DNA of 64,000 bases from Natribaculum luteum (GTDB lineage: Archaea; Halobacteriota; Halobacteria; Halobacteriales; Natrialbaceae), in the NCBI RefSeq assembly GCF_023008545.1, contig NZ_CP095397.1:1240001-1304000 (forward strand). Direction: 5' to 3'. Below the pieces are notes generated by a model, which worked only from the letters and a program-made list of their open reading frames with translations, was not told where the DNA came from and searched no databases. This document shows, piece by piece, positions 9,790 to 18,446 of the stretch (position 1 is the first letter of the stretch; each line of letters starts with the position of its first letter). The translations under genes were made by a program, and so were the position numbers.

Positions 9790-9860
9790 TCGATGACAAT
9801 ATTAATGAGGCAATCCAAGTTATGAATAGTAAATAATATGGTTACGAGATTATTAACATC
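9790..9860 (+). promoter_or_regulatory. AT-rich promoter region of the chelate-uptake operon
   Basis: The 70 bp before the first gene are far richer in A and T than the surroundings, with AATATTAATG, AGTAAATAATATGG and GATTATTAAC. The last could be the TATA element, as it ends about 20 nt before the start codon. I cannot identify a metal-regulator operator with confidence. Confidence 0.4.
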
Positions 9861-9866
9861 TGGCCG

Positions 9867-11069
9867 ATGATGAACGACACCGGTAGCCGACACACTCGTA
9901 TCGACCGGCGAACGGCGCTCGGATCGATCGCGACGATGGCACTCGGCGGAATCGGTGCGGGGTGTCTCGACGACGGCTCTGACGTCGACGACGAGACCCT
10001 GGCCGGCTCGAGTGACGACTACAGCGTCGCGATCGAGCCGGTCGGGACACTCCCGCTCGAGGAACCGCCGGGTCGCTGGATTGGTGGACGGGACTTTGCG
10101 GTCGACGTGGCACTCTGTCTCGGCGAACTCGACTCGCTGGTCGGAATGGTACGTCCCGACTCCGTCTACACGCGCTTCTTCGAGGAACTCGGGCTCGACG
10201 TCGATCTCTCGGACGTGACCAACGTCGAGCCCGAAACCCACCAGGTGAACAAAGAACTCCTGTACGAACTGGATCCGGACGTAATCGCCGTCGACCCGAA
10301 CCGCCTCGTCGTGAACAACGGACTCGAGGTGACCGACCTCGACGAACTCGAGCGGAACGTTGCGCCGTTTTTCGGAAACTATAGCCGCGAGGCTCGAGGG
10401 AGCGGCTGGCCGAACTGGCCGGACGGCGAGTACCGGTACTACGAATTCTCGGAGCTGCTGTTGAAGTACGCGAAGCTGTTCGACGAGACCGACCGGATGG
10501 AAGAGATCGTCGCGTTCCGTGAGGACGTAATCACCGAGGTCACCGACCGCCTTCCACCGGAATCCGAACGACCTCGCGTTGCGCTCTTGCTCGCGTGGCC
10601 GAATCCGGAGGGGCGTGGTGGCGCGTACTTCCTCTACAACACGCTGCCAAGACGGGACGGGACGTACGGACAGGTGCAGTACCGGCAGCTCGGTGCCCGC
10701 GAAGCCTTCGACGGGAGCGCCCACGAAACGGGCTCTACCGCTCGAATCGGTCACGAGGCGATGGCAGCGGCCGATCCAGACGTCATCGTGTTCAACTTCG
10801 GGCTCGGCCAGCGAGACGACGCCGCGAAAACCGCGGACGTCCTTCGAAACAGTCCGGTCGCTGCTGACATCAGCGCAGTTCGAAACGACCGCCTCTATCT
10901 CGGCGGCACACCCTACCAGGGCCCGATCACGAGCCTGTTCCAGTTCGAGATGCTCGCGAAACAGTTGTATCCCGACGAGTTCGGGGAGTTCCACGGCGTC
11001 GGCGAGATTCCAGACGACGAGTGGCTGTTCGACCGTGACCGACTCCGCGAACTGATCGCGACCGCATAA
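9867..11069 (+). CDS. ABC transporter binding lipoprotein, metal-chelate type (FepB/BtuF-like)
   Basis: A 400-residue exported binding protein. Twin arginines (DRRTALGSIA) and the lipobox GGIGAGC near residue 33 predict Tat export and lipid anchoring. Two lobes joined by a long helix follow, with GTLPLEEPPGRWIGG, ELDPDVIAVDPNRLV and, in the second lobe, AADPDVIVFNFG and NDRLYLGGTPYQGP. This is the fold used for ferric siderophores, haem and cobalamin. An aromatic segment (SGWPNWPDGEYRYYEFSEL) may line the ligand site. The permease begins 5 nt downstream. The ligand cannot be told from sequence; the chelatase-like gene downstream favours a tetrapyrrole or metal chelate. The start could be either of two adjacent ATGs. 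Confidence 0.87.
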   Translation: MMNDTGSRHTRIDRRTALGSIATMALGGIGAGCLDDGSDVDDETLAGSSDDYSVAIEPVGTLPLEEPPGRWIGGRDFAVDVALCLGELDSLVGMVRPDSVYTRFFEELGLDVDLSDVTNVEPETHQVNKELLYELDPDVIAVDPNRLVVNNGLEVTDLDELERNVAPFFGNYSREARGSGWPNWPDGEYRYYEFSELLLKYAKLFDETDRMEEIVAFREDVITEVTDRLPPESERPRVALLLAWPNPEGRGGAYFLYNTLPRRDGTYGQVQYRQLGAREAFDGSAHETGSTARIGHEAMAAADPDVIVFNFGLGQRDDAAKTADVLRNSPVAADISAVRNDRLYLGGTPYQGPITSLFQFEMLAKQLYPDEFGEFHGVGEIPDDEWLFDRDRLRELIATA

Positions 11070-11074
11070 CCGTC

Positions 11075-12208
11075 ATGTCGAGTGACTCCTCACGCGTCGA
11101 TCGCGTTCGGACGGCGGTTGGTCTCGAGTCGATCGACTCGCGTCTCGTTCCCATCGTCCTCGGCAGCCTCGTCGTCTGTCTCGTGACGGGCGTGGTGCAG
11201 GTGAGCTTCGGCGCGTACTCGATGACGACGGCGACTGCCTGGCGTGCCGTCTTCGATCCGGCGGTCTGGGGGGATCCGGCCACCCTGGGCCGATTCCTGC
11301 TCGGGGAGGGGATCTCGACGGCGGCGTTCGGCGAGGCAACCGACCTCTCGACGGAGACGACGATCGTCTGGGAGCTCCGACTGCCCCGGGTTCTCGCTGC
11401 ACTCGTCGTCGGCCTCAACCTCGCGATCTCGGGATCGGTCTTCCAGGCGGTGACCCGGAACGAACTCGCCAGCCCGTTCATACTCGGGGTGAGTTCGGGG
11501 GCGGGGCTCGCTGTCATCCTGACGATGCTGTTTCTCGGAAGTCTGATCTACTTCCTGCCGCTTTTCGCAGCACTGGGCGGCGCGATCGCGTTCCTGCTTG
11601 TGTACGCCGTTGCCTGGAACGGCGGGACCAGTCCAGTCAGGCTCGTGCTCGCGGGCGTGATCGTGGGCACCGTCTTCAGCTCGCTCCAGACGGGACTGTT
11701 CTTCGTTGCCGACGATCTCGGCGTCGTCCAGGGGGCGCTCGCCTGGACGACCGGCTCGCTCGCCTCGGCCGGCTGGCCCCGGGTTCGAATCGGATTGCTC
11801 GTGAGCGTCGTCACCGTCGTGTTGACGATCGTAGGTGCACGACAGCTCGACGTGCTGTTGCTCGGCGAGGAGACGGCCCATTCGCTGGGAATGCCGGTCG
11901 AGCGGGTCCGGTTCGGACTCTCCTGTGTGGCGATCCTCTCGGCGGGCATAAGCGTCGCACTCGCCGGGATCGTCGGCTTCGTCGGGCTGATCGTTCCCCA
12001 CGTCGTCCGGACGATCGTCGGCACCGCACACGCCCGGGTCGTCCTCGGCTGTCTGTTCGTCGGTCCGGCACTGTTGCTGGCTGCAGACGCCGCGGCGCGA
12101 CTCGCGTTCTCGCCGGTCGAGGTACCGGTTGGGATCGTCACCGGACTGGTGGGGGGACCGTACTTCCTGTATCTCATGCGGAAACGACGACGACTCGGCA
12201 AATTATGA
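11075..12208 (+). CDS. FecCD/BtuC-family ABC permease
   Basis: A 377-residue integral membrane protein of the iron-siderophore/cobalamin permease family. About ten hydrophobic segments are visible. Family markers are RLPRVLAALVVGLNLAISGSVFQAVTRNELASPFILGVSSGAGLAV, GGTSPVRLVLAGVIVG and, near the C-terminus, GIVGFVGLIVPHVVRTIVG, which docks on the ATPase. It is longer than the usual 330 residues because of an N-terminal extracytoplasmic loop (about residues 50-90). Its stop overlaps the ATPase start (ATGA), indicating translational coupling. Confidence 0.92.
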   Translation: MSSDSSRVDRVRTAVGLESIDSRLVPIVLGSLVVCLVTGVVQVSFGAYSMTTATAWRAVFDPAVWGDPATLGRFLLGEGISTAAFGEATDLSTETTIVWELRLPRVLAALVVGLNLAISGSVFQAVTRNELASPFILGVSSGAGLAVILTMLFLGSLIYFLPLFAALGGAIAFLLVYAVAWNGGTSPVRLVLAGVIVGTVFSSLQTGLFFVADDLGVVQGALAWTTGSLASAGWPRVRIGLLVSVVTVVLTIVGARQLDVLLLGEETAHSLGMPVERVRFGLSCVAILSAGISVALAGIVGFVGLIVPHVVRTIVGTAHARVVLGCLFVGPALLLAADAAARLAFSPVEVPVGIVTGLVGGPYFLYLMRKRRRLGKL

Positions 12209-13071
12209 CGAGGGATAGACGACACCAACGAGACGAATCGCACGCCGTACTGACAGGGACCGAACTCCGACTCGAGTATCCCGACGCCACGGAACCCGTC
12301 ATCGAGGACGTCACGATAGACGTTCCGGCAGAATCAACAGTAGCACTGATCGGACCGAACGGAAGCGGCAAGAGCACGCTATTGCGGGGGTTGTCCCGGA
12401 AGCTCTCGCCCTCCGACGGACAGGTCGTCCTCGACGGGTGTGCAATCCAGCAGTACGGGACGCGCGAACTCGCACGCCAGCTTGGCTTTCTCGCACAGCG
12501 TCGGCCGTCACCCGACGGGCTCACGGTAGCAGAGCTCGTCGAACACGGCCGCTATCCCCACCGGGGCTTTTTCGACGGGATCAGCGACGAGGACAGGGAG
12601 GCGATCGAGCGGGCGATCGAGCGAGCCAGGCTCGAGCCCATCCGCGATCGGCCCGTCGACGACCTGAGCGGCGGCCAGCAGCAACTCGCCTGGATCGGGA
12701 TGTGTCTCGCTCAGGACTCCGAGGTGTTGCTCGTCGACGAACCGCTCACTCATCTCGACCTGCGCAACCAGCTGCTCGTCCTCGAGGTGCTGACAGGACT
12801 CGAGGACCGGACGGTCGTCGCGGCACTGCACGACCTCCAGTACGCCGCTCGCTTCGGCGACCGCGTCGCTGCACTTGACGGCGGGGAGATCTACGACAGC
12901 GGCACGCCGTCAACGGTGCTGACGGAGACGTTGCTCGCCGACGTGTTCGGGATCGACGCGACGGTCTCCCAGACCAACGGCGAGGTGCGGGTCTATCCGG
13001 AACGCCCGCTCGAGACCGAGACGACGTCGACCGATGGATCGTCGCCACCAGACACCCTCTCTGAGCCATGA
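12205..13071 (+). CDS. ABC transporter ATP-binding protein, FepC/BtuD type
   Basis: A 288-residue nucleotide-binding subunit. Walker A is GPNGSGKST near residues 49-57, the Q-loop is LGFLAQ, the signature is LSGGQQQLAWIGM, Walker B is VLLVDEP with the D-loop THLDL, and the switch His is in VAALHDL. An extra C-terminal segment (TSTDGSSPPDTLSEP) is low complexity. Both ends overlap neighbours by 4 bp (ATGA), so permease, ATPase and chelatase are translated as a coupled set. Confidence 0.93.
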   Translation: MTRDRRHQRDESHAVLTGTELRLEYPDATEPVIEDVTIDVPAESTVALIGPNGSGKSTLLRGLSRKLSPSDGQVVLDGCAIQQYGTRELARQLGFLAQRRPSPDGLTVAELVEHGRYPHRGFFDGISDEDREAIERAIERARLEPIRDRPVDDLSGGQQQLAWIGMCLAQDSEVLLVDEPLTHLDLRNQLLVLEVLTGLEDRTVVAALHDLQYAARFGDRVAALDGGEIYDSGTPSTVLTETLLADVFGIDATVSQTNGEVRVYPERPLETETTSTDGSSPPDTLSEP

Positions 13072-13928
13072 CGAAGTCACCATCACACGGACACCGACAG
13101 CAGTATCGACCGACGAACGCGACGCCGCGAGCACTCGACCGCGACCTCGGGGTCGTACTCGCCGCTCACGGATCCCACCGGAGCCGTGGCTCCGGCGATC
13201 CGGTCTACGGCCACGCGCGCCGTCTCCGGAGACGACCCATTTTCGACGAGGTGCAGGTCGCCTTCTGGCAGGAAGAACCCGGCTTCGCCGAGGTCCTGCG
13301 GGCGACGACGGCCACGCATCGATTCGTCGTCCCGCTGTTCGCCAGTGAGGGGTACTTCACGCGGACGGTCCTGCCGCGGGAACTCACTGCGCCTCCAGGC
13401 GTCGAAGACGACGTCACGATCACCGACCCCGTCGGCACGGCTCCAGCAGTCACGGACCTGATCGCCTCGCGTGCACTGGAGGTTTTCCGGGCCGACGACG
13501 CCGTTTGTGATCTCGCGGACATCGCTGTCGCGATCGTCGCCCACGGGGCCGAGAACGATCCTCGGAGCGCCGTCGCGGCGGCCGACCACGCACAGCGGCT
13601 TCGCAGCCACGATCCGAACGCGGCCGTCGAGGCGTTCTACCTCGAAGAACCGCCATACGTGAGCGAGGTGCTCGAATCGTTCGATCGTCGGCAGATCGTC
13701 GCCGTCCCGCTTTTCGTCGGACAGGGCGGCCACGTCACGACCGACGTTCCGGAGTTGCTCGGCCTCGATCCCACTGAACGGATCGACGACGCGGCGACCG
13801 CGACGCATGCGGGCAAGATCGATGGCCGGACCGTCAGGTACACCGAGCCGATCGGGACCCACCCTGCCCTGGCAGACGTCGCCGTTCGACGCGTCCTCGA
13901 GGCCACGACGGAGGTGACCGATTCGTGA
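13068..13928 (+). CDS. Two-domain CbiX/SirB-like chelatase
   Basis: A 286-residue protein with two tandem CbiX-type domains (about residues 27-140 and 150-280). CbiX and SirB insert cobalt or iron into sirohydrochlorin using two histidines. Domain 1 has AHGSHRSRG but reads EGYFTRTVLP where the second His motif is expected. Domain 2 has AHGAENDPR and an intact GGHVTTDVP. So the second domain keeps both metal-site histidines and the first keeps one. It is coupled by ATGA to the ATPase upstream and by GTGA to the Fe-S protein downstream. It could load or strip metal from an imported chelate, or work in sirohaem/cobalamin synthesis. Confidence 0.85.
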   Translation: MTKSPSHGHRQQYRPTNATPRALDRDLGVVLAAHGSHRSRGSGDPVYGHARRLRRRPIFDEVQVAFWQEEPGFAEVLRATTATHRFVVPLFASEGYFTRTVLPRELTAPPGVEDDVTITDPVGTAPAVTDLIASRALEVFRADDAVCDLADIAVAIVAHGAENDPRSAVAAADHAQRLRSHDPNAAVEAFYLEEPPYVSEVLESFDRRQIVAVPLFVGQGGHVTTDVPELLGLDPTERIDDAATATHAGKIDGRTVRYTEPIGTHPALADVAVRRVLEATTEVTDS

Positions 13929-14947
13929 CGGACGCACTCGTCGAACCGCTCGAAGCGCCTGACGGCGTCCGTGCGGCGTTCCGTACGACGCTCGAGGACG
14001 CGGGCGTCGTCGAACACCGATACGGGCAGGCGGACCCTGGGCCCGGGAGCGACGCCGCCCACGACGAACCCGCGGTCGTCTCCGTCGTCGCGACCGACTC
14101 CGGGGTCCGAGTCGACGACGACGACACGCATCGGTACGCCACACCGGATGCGGTCGTCGACCACCACGCGCCACTTGTCACCGACTGGTTCTACTGGGAG
14201 CGAACCGTCGGCGGTCACGGAACACCAGAACGAGCGTTTCTCCGGTGGCTCGAGGGTGTTGACGTGGCTGATCAGACGATCGCCAAACGGTATGACGACC
14301 TCTGGAAGGGACTGTGTCGAACGTGGGGCCAGCTCACGGTGTGCGTGGAACGCGATCGGACCGGCAATCGCCGGTACGAACTTCGCCACGTCGAAGATGC
14401 GGCCGTCGAACCCGATGCACTTCGGCAAATCGATCCGTTCGACCTCCCCGAACTCGCACGGACCGACGAGGACGGCGACTATCGGCCGCTCCGCGGGAGT
14501 GAAACACTCCAACGTGGCTGGCGTCTCCGCCTCGACGCTGGAGGTGTAGTCCGGGCGGTCGACGACGTCTACCCCGCGTCGATCGCGACCTGGTACCGCG
14601 ACCGGACCGACCGTCTCGAGCCCGTGTCGTTTCGCGAGACGGCCGCCCGACAGACGGGTCACCTCCGGAGCCTCGCCGACGCGAGCCGTACGGACGTCGC
14701 GGCAGTCGTTCGAGATCGATGTAGCGACTGCCTGAAACGGCGGGTCTGGGAGTTCGAGGGGTCCGACAGCGACAGGGTCAGCGCCGAGTCGACGCGAGAC
14801 GACCGACTCGTCTGCCCGGAGGCGTGTGCGCTCGTGCGATCGGACGTGCGCTGCCGCGTCGTCGACGACGACGGACCCGATCACGATCACGGACACGACG
14901 ACGAGTCGGAAACGAGCGACAGTGATCGCTCGGACGCGTTCTCGTAA
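13925..14947 (+). CDS. DR2241-family [4Fe-4S] protein
   Basis: A 340-residue protein with a GTG start that overlaps the chelatase stop. The C-terminal part holds CSDCLKRRVWEF (about residue 265) and CPEACALVRSDVRC (about residue 298), a cysteine set like that of the DR2241 family, whose members bind a 4Fe-4S cluster and are often encoded beside or fused to CbiX domains. The first 200 residues have EHRYGQADPG and many Trp/Arg residues and likely form the partner domain. The tail is His/Asp-rich (DHDHGHDDE), suggesting metal binding. Biochemical role not established; context implies a redox or metal-delivery partner of the chelatase. Confidence 0.8.
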   Translation: MTDALVEPLEAPDGVRAAFRTTLEDAGVVEHRYGQADPGPGSDAAHDEPAVVSVVATDSGVRVDDDDTHRYATPDAVVDHHAPLVTDWFYWERTVGGHGTPERAFLRWLEGVDVADQTIAKRYDDLWKGLCRTWGQLTVCVERDRTGNRRYELRHVEDAAVEPDALRQIDPFDLPELARTDEDGDYRPLRGSETLQRGWRLRLDAGGVVRAVDDVYPASIATWYRDRTDRLEPVSFRETAARQTGHLRSLADASRTDVAAVVRDRCSDCLKRRVWEFEGSDSDRVSAESTRDDRLVCPEACALVRSDVRCRVVDDDGPDHDHGHDDESETSDSDRSDAFS

Positions 14948-14971
14948 CCGCCGAACAGAAACGCCGTGGCG

Positions 14972-16318
14972 CTAGAGCGCCTCTTTGTACGCCTCGAGGG
15001 TCTCCTCGACGTCCTCGTCGATGTGGGCGTAGCTGACGAACTGGCACTCGAACTGGTTCTGACTGAGGAAGATGCCCTGCTCTTTCATCCGCCCCCAGAA
15101 GAGCCGCCGCCAGCGGTCGGTCTCGGCGCGTTTGACGTCGCCGGCGTTTTTCGGACAGTAGTCGTAGCGCGGACAGGTTGGATCCTGCCGACAGCCACTC
15201 GTACACTGTTCTTCGAGGCTGCCGGCACCCGGCCCGTCGCGCGTGAAGATCACTTTGAACATGCTGTCGGTGCCGACGACCGTGTACTCGGGGGCCTGGT
15301 CGGCGACGATGTCGGTCAGTCCCGACCGGAGCCGGTCGCCCAGCCGATTGACGTGGTCGTAGACGTCGTTCTCGGCGGCAAAGCGCAGCGTCTCGAGGCC
15401 GGCGGCCATCGTCACGGGGTGACCCGAGAAGGTGCCCGCCTGGAAGACGTCGCCCGAGGGCGCGAAGTGTTCGATTATTTCCGCGCGGCCGCCGATCGCA
15501 CCGACGGGGAAGCCGCCGCCGACGATCTTTCCGAAGGTCGTAATGTCGGGCGTGACGCCGAACTCGCTTTGAGCACAGCCGAGGCCGCCGACGCGGAAGC
15601 CGGTGATCACCTCGTCGAGGATAAACAGCGCGCCGTACTCGTCGGTGATCTCCCGGAGGAACTCGAGGTAGCCGTCCTCGGGGTAGACGATGCCGTAGTT
15701 CCCCAGAATGGGTTCAGACATTACGGCCGCGATGTCGTCGCCGTGTTCCTCGAAGACCTCGCGGACGGCGTCTTCGTCGTTGAACGGGACGGGGAGAGTG
15801 TGCTCGGCAAAGGACTGGGGGACGCCTGCTGAGGAGGGTTTCGGGTCGTCGGCGTCGCCCTCGACGAGCGTCGACTCCTGTGCGCCGTGGTAGCCGCCTT
15901 GCATGACGACGATCTTGTTCCGGCCGGTGTACCCGCGTGCAAGTCGCACGGCGGAGGTCGTCGCCTCGGTGCCGGAGTTGACGAAGCGAATCTTCTCGAC
16001 GCTCGGGACGTGTCGGACGACGAACTCGGCGAGGTCGACCTCGACCTCCGTGGGCGTGCCGTACATCGGCCCTTCGCTTGCCCGCTGCTGGATCGCGGCC
16101 GTCACCGCCTCGGGGAGGTCGTGACCCAGAAGGAGCGGGCCCAGTCCCATCACCCAGTCGACGTAGCGGTTACCGTCCGCGTCGATCACGTGGCCGCCGT
16201 CGCCTTTCTGGACGAAGAAGGGATACGGTTCGATCGCCGCCCGGACCGCCGAGTTGACGCCGCCGGGCATGACAGACAGCGCCCGATCGTACAGCGTACG
16301 GGAGTGTTCGTCGTTCAT
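14972..16318 (-). CDS. hemL: Glutamate-1-semialdehyde 2,1-aminomutase
   Basis: A 448-residue PLP enzyme that makes 5-aminolevulinate from glutamate-1-semialdehyde, the second step of the C5 haem pathway. Visible are [24 protein letters not shown], the Asp of [11 protein letters not shown] that contacts PLP, and the Schiff-base Lys264 in [14 protein letters not shown]. Near the C-terminus is a Cys-rich insertion, [11 protein letters not shown] followed by CPKNAG, in haloarchaeal style, perhaps a metal or Fe-S site. It converges on the DR2241 gene with a 24-bp gap. Confidence 0.95.
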   Translation of the reverse strand: MNDEHSRTLYDRALSVMPGGVNSAVRAAIEPYPFFVQKGDGGHVIDADGNRYVDWVMGLGPLLLGHDLPEAVTAAIQQRASEGPMYGTPTEVEVDLAEFVVRHVPSVEKIRFVNSGTEATTSAVRLARGYTGRNKIVVMQGGYHGAQESTLVEGDADDPKPSSAGVPQSFAEHTLPVPFNDEDAVREVFEEHGDDIAAVMSEPILGNYGIVYPEDGYLEFLREITDEYGALFILDEVITGFRVGGLGCAQSEFGVTPDITTFGKIVGGGFPVGAIGGRAEIIEHFAPSGDVFQAGTFSGHPVTMAAGLETLRFAAENDVYDHVNRLGDRLRSGLTDIVADQAPEYTVVGTDSMFKVIFTRDGPGAGSLEEQCTSGCRQDPTCPRYDYCPKNAGDVKRAETDRWRRLFWGRMKEQGIFLSQNQFECQFVSYAHIDEDVEETLEAYKEAL

Positions 16319-16383
16319 ACGCGACGGGTAGGGAACGGGAAGGGAAAGTAGTACCGAGGTTCGATCGTCTAGCCCGTTCCGTA

Positions 16384-18036
16384 CTAGACCGCTTCGGGGC
16401 CGGTCGCGCCGGTACGAACCTGACAGGCGTCCTCGACGGGGAGCACGAAGATCTTCCCGTCGCCGGGTTCACCCGTGTTGGCCGCCTCGCGGATCGCGTC
16501 GACGACGTCGGCCGCGGGGACGTCGGCGACGACGCACTCGAGTTTGACCTTCTGGTGGAGGTCGACCGTGTACTCTTCGCCGCGCCACTGCCCTTTCTTC
16601 GCGGGCTGGGAACCGCGACCGGAGACGTTCGTCACGGTCAGCGAGGGGGCGCCGACGCGGGCCAGCGCCTGTTTGACGTCACCGAGGCGGTCGGGACGGA
16701 CGATCGCCGTGACCATCTTGATCTCGCCGGCGGACCCACCGTCGGTACGCAGGTTCCCGCCGTCGGTGGCGAGCTCCGGTTTACCGAACTCGGGGTAGGT
16801 GTCGACGCCGTGTTCGCTCACGTCGAGCCCGTCGCGTTCGTGTTCGGGGGTGACCCGGGCCTGGCCGACGGCCTTGAACGCGCCGAAGACGGCGGCGGTC
16901 GCGACGACGGTCCAGACGGTGATGACGGCGACGCCAGAGACCTGCGCCGCGAGCAGGCTCGCGGAGAAGCCGTCGACGTGGACGAACGGCAGGGCGACGA
17001 CGCCGAGGACGCCGGCGCTGCCGTGAACCGGGAAGACTGCACAGACGTCGTCGATCTCGAGGGTCTGCTCGACGAACTCGAAGACGATCGGCAGCTGTGC
17101 GCCGGCGAGGAAGGCGACGAGGATCGCGCCCCACCAGGTGACGGCGTCGGCGATGCCGGTCACGCCGACGAGACCGGCGAGCAGCCCGTTGGCGACGTAG
17201 AGCGTGTCGACCTTGCCCGTCTTCGCCAGCGCGACGACGCTCGCACCGATCGCGCCCGCAGCCATACCGAGGGTTGTCGCGAGTGCGACCCGGCCGACGT
17301 AGGCGAAGTCACCGAGGACGAGTTCGCCGCCCTCGACGGCGAACACCGTCGCAGCGGTCCCGACGTTGAACCCGTACCAGCCGAAGGCGAGCACGAGCGT
17401 CCCGAGCACGGCGAAGGTCATCGAGTGGCCGGGGATGACGTTCACGGTGCCGTCGTCGTTGAACCGATCCAGACGCGGTCCGATCACGTACGCCGCGGTC
17501 AGGCCGGCGATACCGCCCATGCCGTGGACGATCATCCCGCCCGCGAAGTCGTGAAAGCCGACGCCGAAGACGTCGGCGAGGAAGCCGCCGCCCCAGGTGA
17601 TGCCCGCGACGACGGGGTAGATGATCGCCGACAGCAACAGGGTGTAGCCGACGTACGCCCGGAGCTTCGCGCGGCCGGCGACCGCCCCGGAGACGATCGT
17701 CGCGGCAGTCATCGCGAACACCGCGCCGAACAGCCAGTCGACCCAGTCGTTGACGGCCGTGGTCGTCATCGTCGCGTACAGGTCCGCCGGCGCGAATCCG
17801 CCGCCGCCGGTCAGGGTACCGACGACCGTCGAGACGCCCGCACCCAGGACGAAAAAGGCGAGAACGCCCACACTCCAGGTGAGCAAGTTCTTGGTCAGCT
17901 GGTTCGCCACGTTCTTCGATCGCACCTGCCCAGACTCGAGCATCGCGAAGCCGGCGTGCATAAAGAAGATCAGGAACGATACCAGCAGGACCCACGCGAG
18001 GTTGACCCCCTCCGCGAGGACGGTCGCATCTACCAT
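16384..18036 (-). CDS. Ammonium transporter fused to a PII (GlnK) regulatory domain
   Basis: A 550-residue fusion. Residues 1-395 form an Amt channel with eleven hydrophobic segments. The twin pore histidines are His171 ([12 protein letters not shown]) and His338 ([11 protein letters not shown]). After a hydrophilic linker (about 396-437) comes a complete PII domain (about 439-550): [18 protein letters not shown], the T-loop [17 protein letters not shown] with Tyr489 at the classic uridylylation position, and a C-terminal [22 protein letters not shown] normally plugs Amt through its T-loop; here the plug is tethered. No stop or internal start separates the parts. GGAGGC lies 6 nt before the ATG. 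Confidence 0.94.
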   Translation of the reverse strand: MVDATVLAEGVNLAWVLLVSFLIFFMHAGFAMLESGQVRSKNVANQLTKNLLTWSVGVLAFFVLGAGVSTVVGTLTGGGGFAPADLYATMTTTAVNDWVDWLFGAVFAMTAATIVSGAVAGRAKLRAYVGYTLLLSAIIYPVVAGITWGGGFLADVFGVGFHDFAGGMIVHGMGGIAGLTAAYVIGPRLDRFNDDGTVNVIPGHSMTFAVLGTLVLAFGWYGFNVGTAATVFAVEGGELVLGDFAYVGRVALATTLGMAAGAIGASVVALAKTGKVDTLYVANGLLAGLVGVTGIADAVTWWGAILVAFLAGAQLPIVFEFVEQTLEIDDVCAVFPVHGSAGVLGVVALPFVHVDGFSASLLAAQVSGVAVITVWTVVATAAVFGAFKAVGQARVTPEHERDGLDVSEHGVDTYPEFGKPELATDGGNLRTDGGSAGEIKMVTAIVRPDRLGDVKQALARVGAPSLTVTNVSGRGSQPAKKGQWRGEEYTVDLHQKVKLECVVADVPAADVVDAIREAANTGEPGDGKIFVLPVEDACQVRTGATGPEAV

Positions 18037-18042
18037 GATACC

Positions 18043-18048
18043 GCCTCC
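18043..18048 (-). promoter_or_regulatory. Strong ribosome binding site of the Amt-PII gene
   Basis: On the minus strand GGAGGC precedes the ATG by 6 nt. Clear Shine-Dalgarno sites are uncommon in this window, so this gene has a leadered transcript. An AT-rich stretch (AAGTAAAAACC on the minus strand, near 18070-18080) could be its TATA element. Confidence 0.6.
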
Positions 18049-18446
18049 GTGATCATAGTAGTGTACTGGTTTTTACTTAGACGTTCGTCCATATATTTCG
18101 GATTTTTGTTTGTGGTCGTCTGCTTCATCACGTTCGAACTCGATGGAGGTAGTAGATATAAGGCTTAGCGTTGATGATTGTCTATGTTTAGGGTGTATGG
18201 GTAGACGAATGCGGAAATATATGGATATCTTACCCAATATAAGGTGTTCGGATCGCCAGAATCTGGATGATTTCGGGATCGAATCTGGACGATCGTCTAC
18301 CGACTCGAGCGAGCACGTGGGCGCGAGCCCGCCGAACGAGGGGCCACAGCGCAGATTCCGCTTGCACGCGGCGGATCGCGTTCGCACTCGCCACGCTCGA
18401 GGGACGGAAGTTGACGATCGTCGAACTCGAGTGGCGAGGCAGGCGC
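18049..18446. other. ~400-bp intergenic region, AT-rich in its left half
   Basis: No gene is convincing. The left half (18050-18250) is AT-rich and contains two plus-strand ATATAAGG-type TATA elements, near 18154 and 18236, that point away from the Amt gene. The right half returns to high GC. The second element could start a short plus-strand transcript antisense to hemB. No Rho-independent terminator is evident. Confidence 0.4.

Noticed and set aside
16555-18168. A 537-codon plus-strand frame across the Amt-PII gene
   Set aside because: It is the mirror of a strongly coding minus-strand gene with clear transporter motifs; its product has no domain and an artefactual Asp/Arg/Gly composition.
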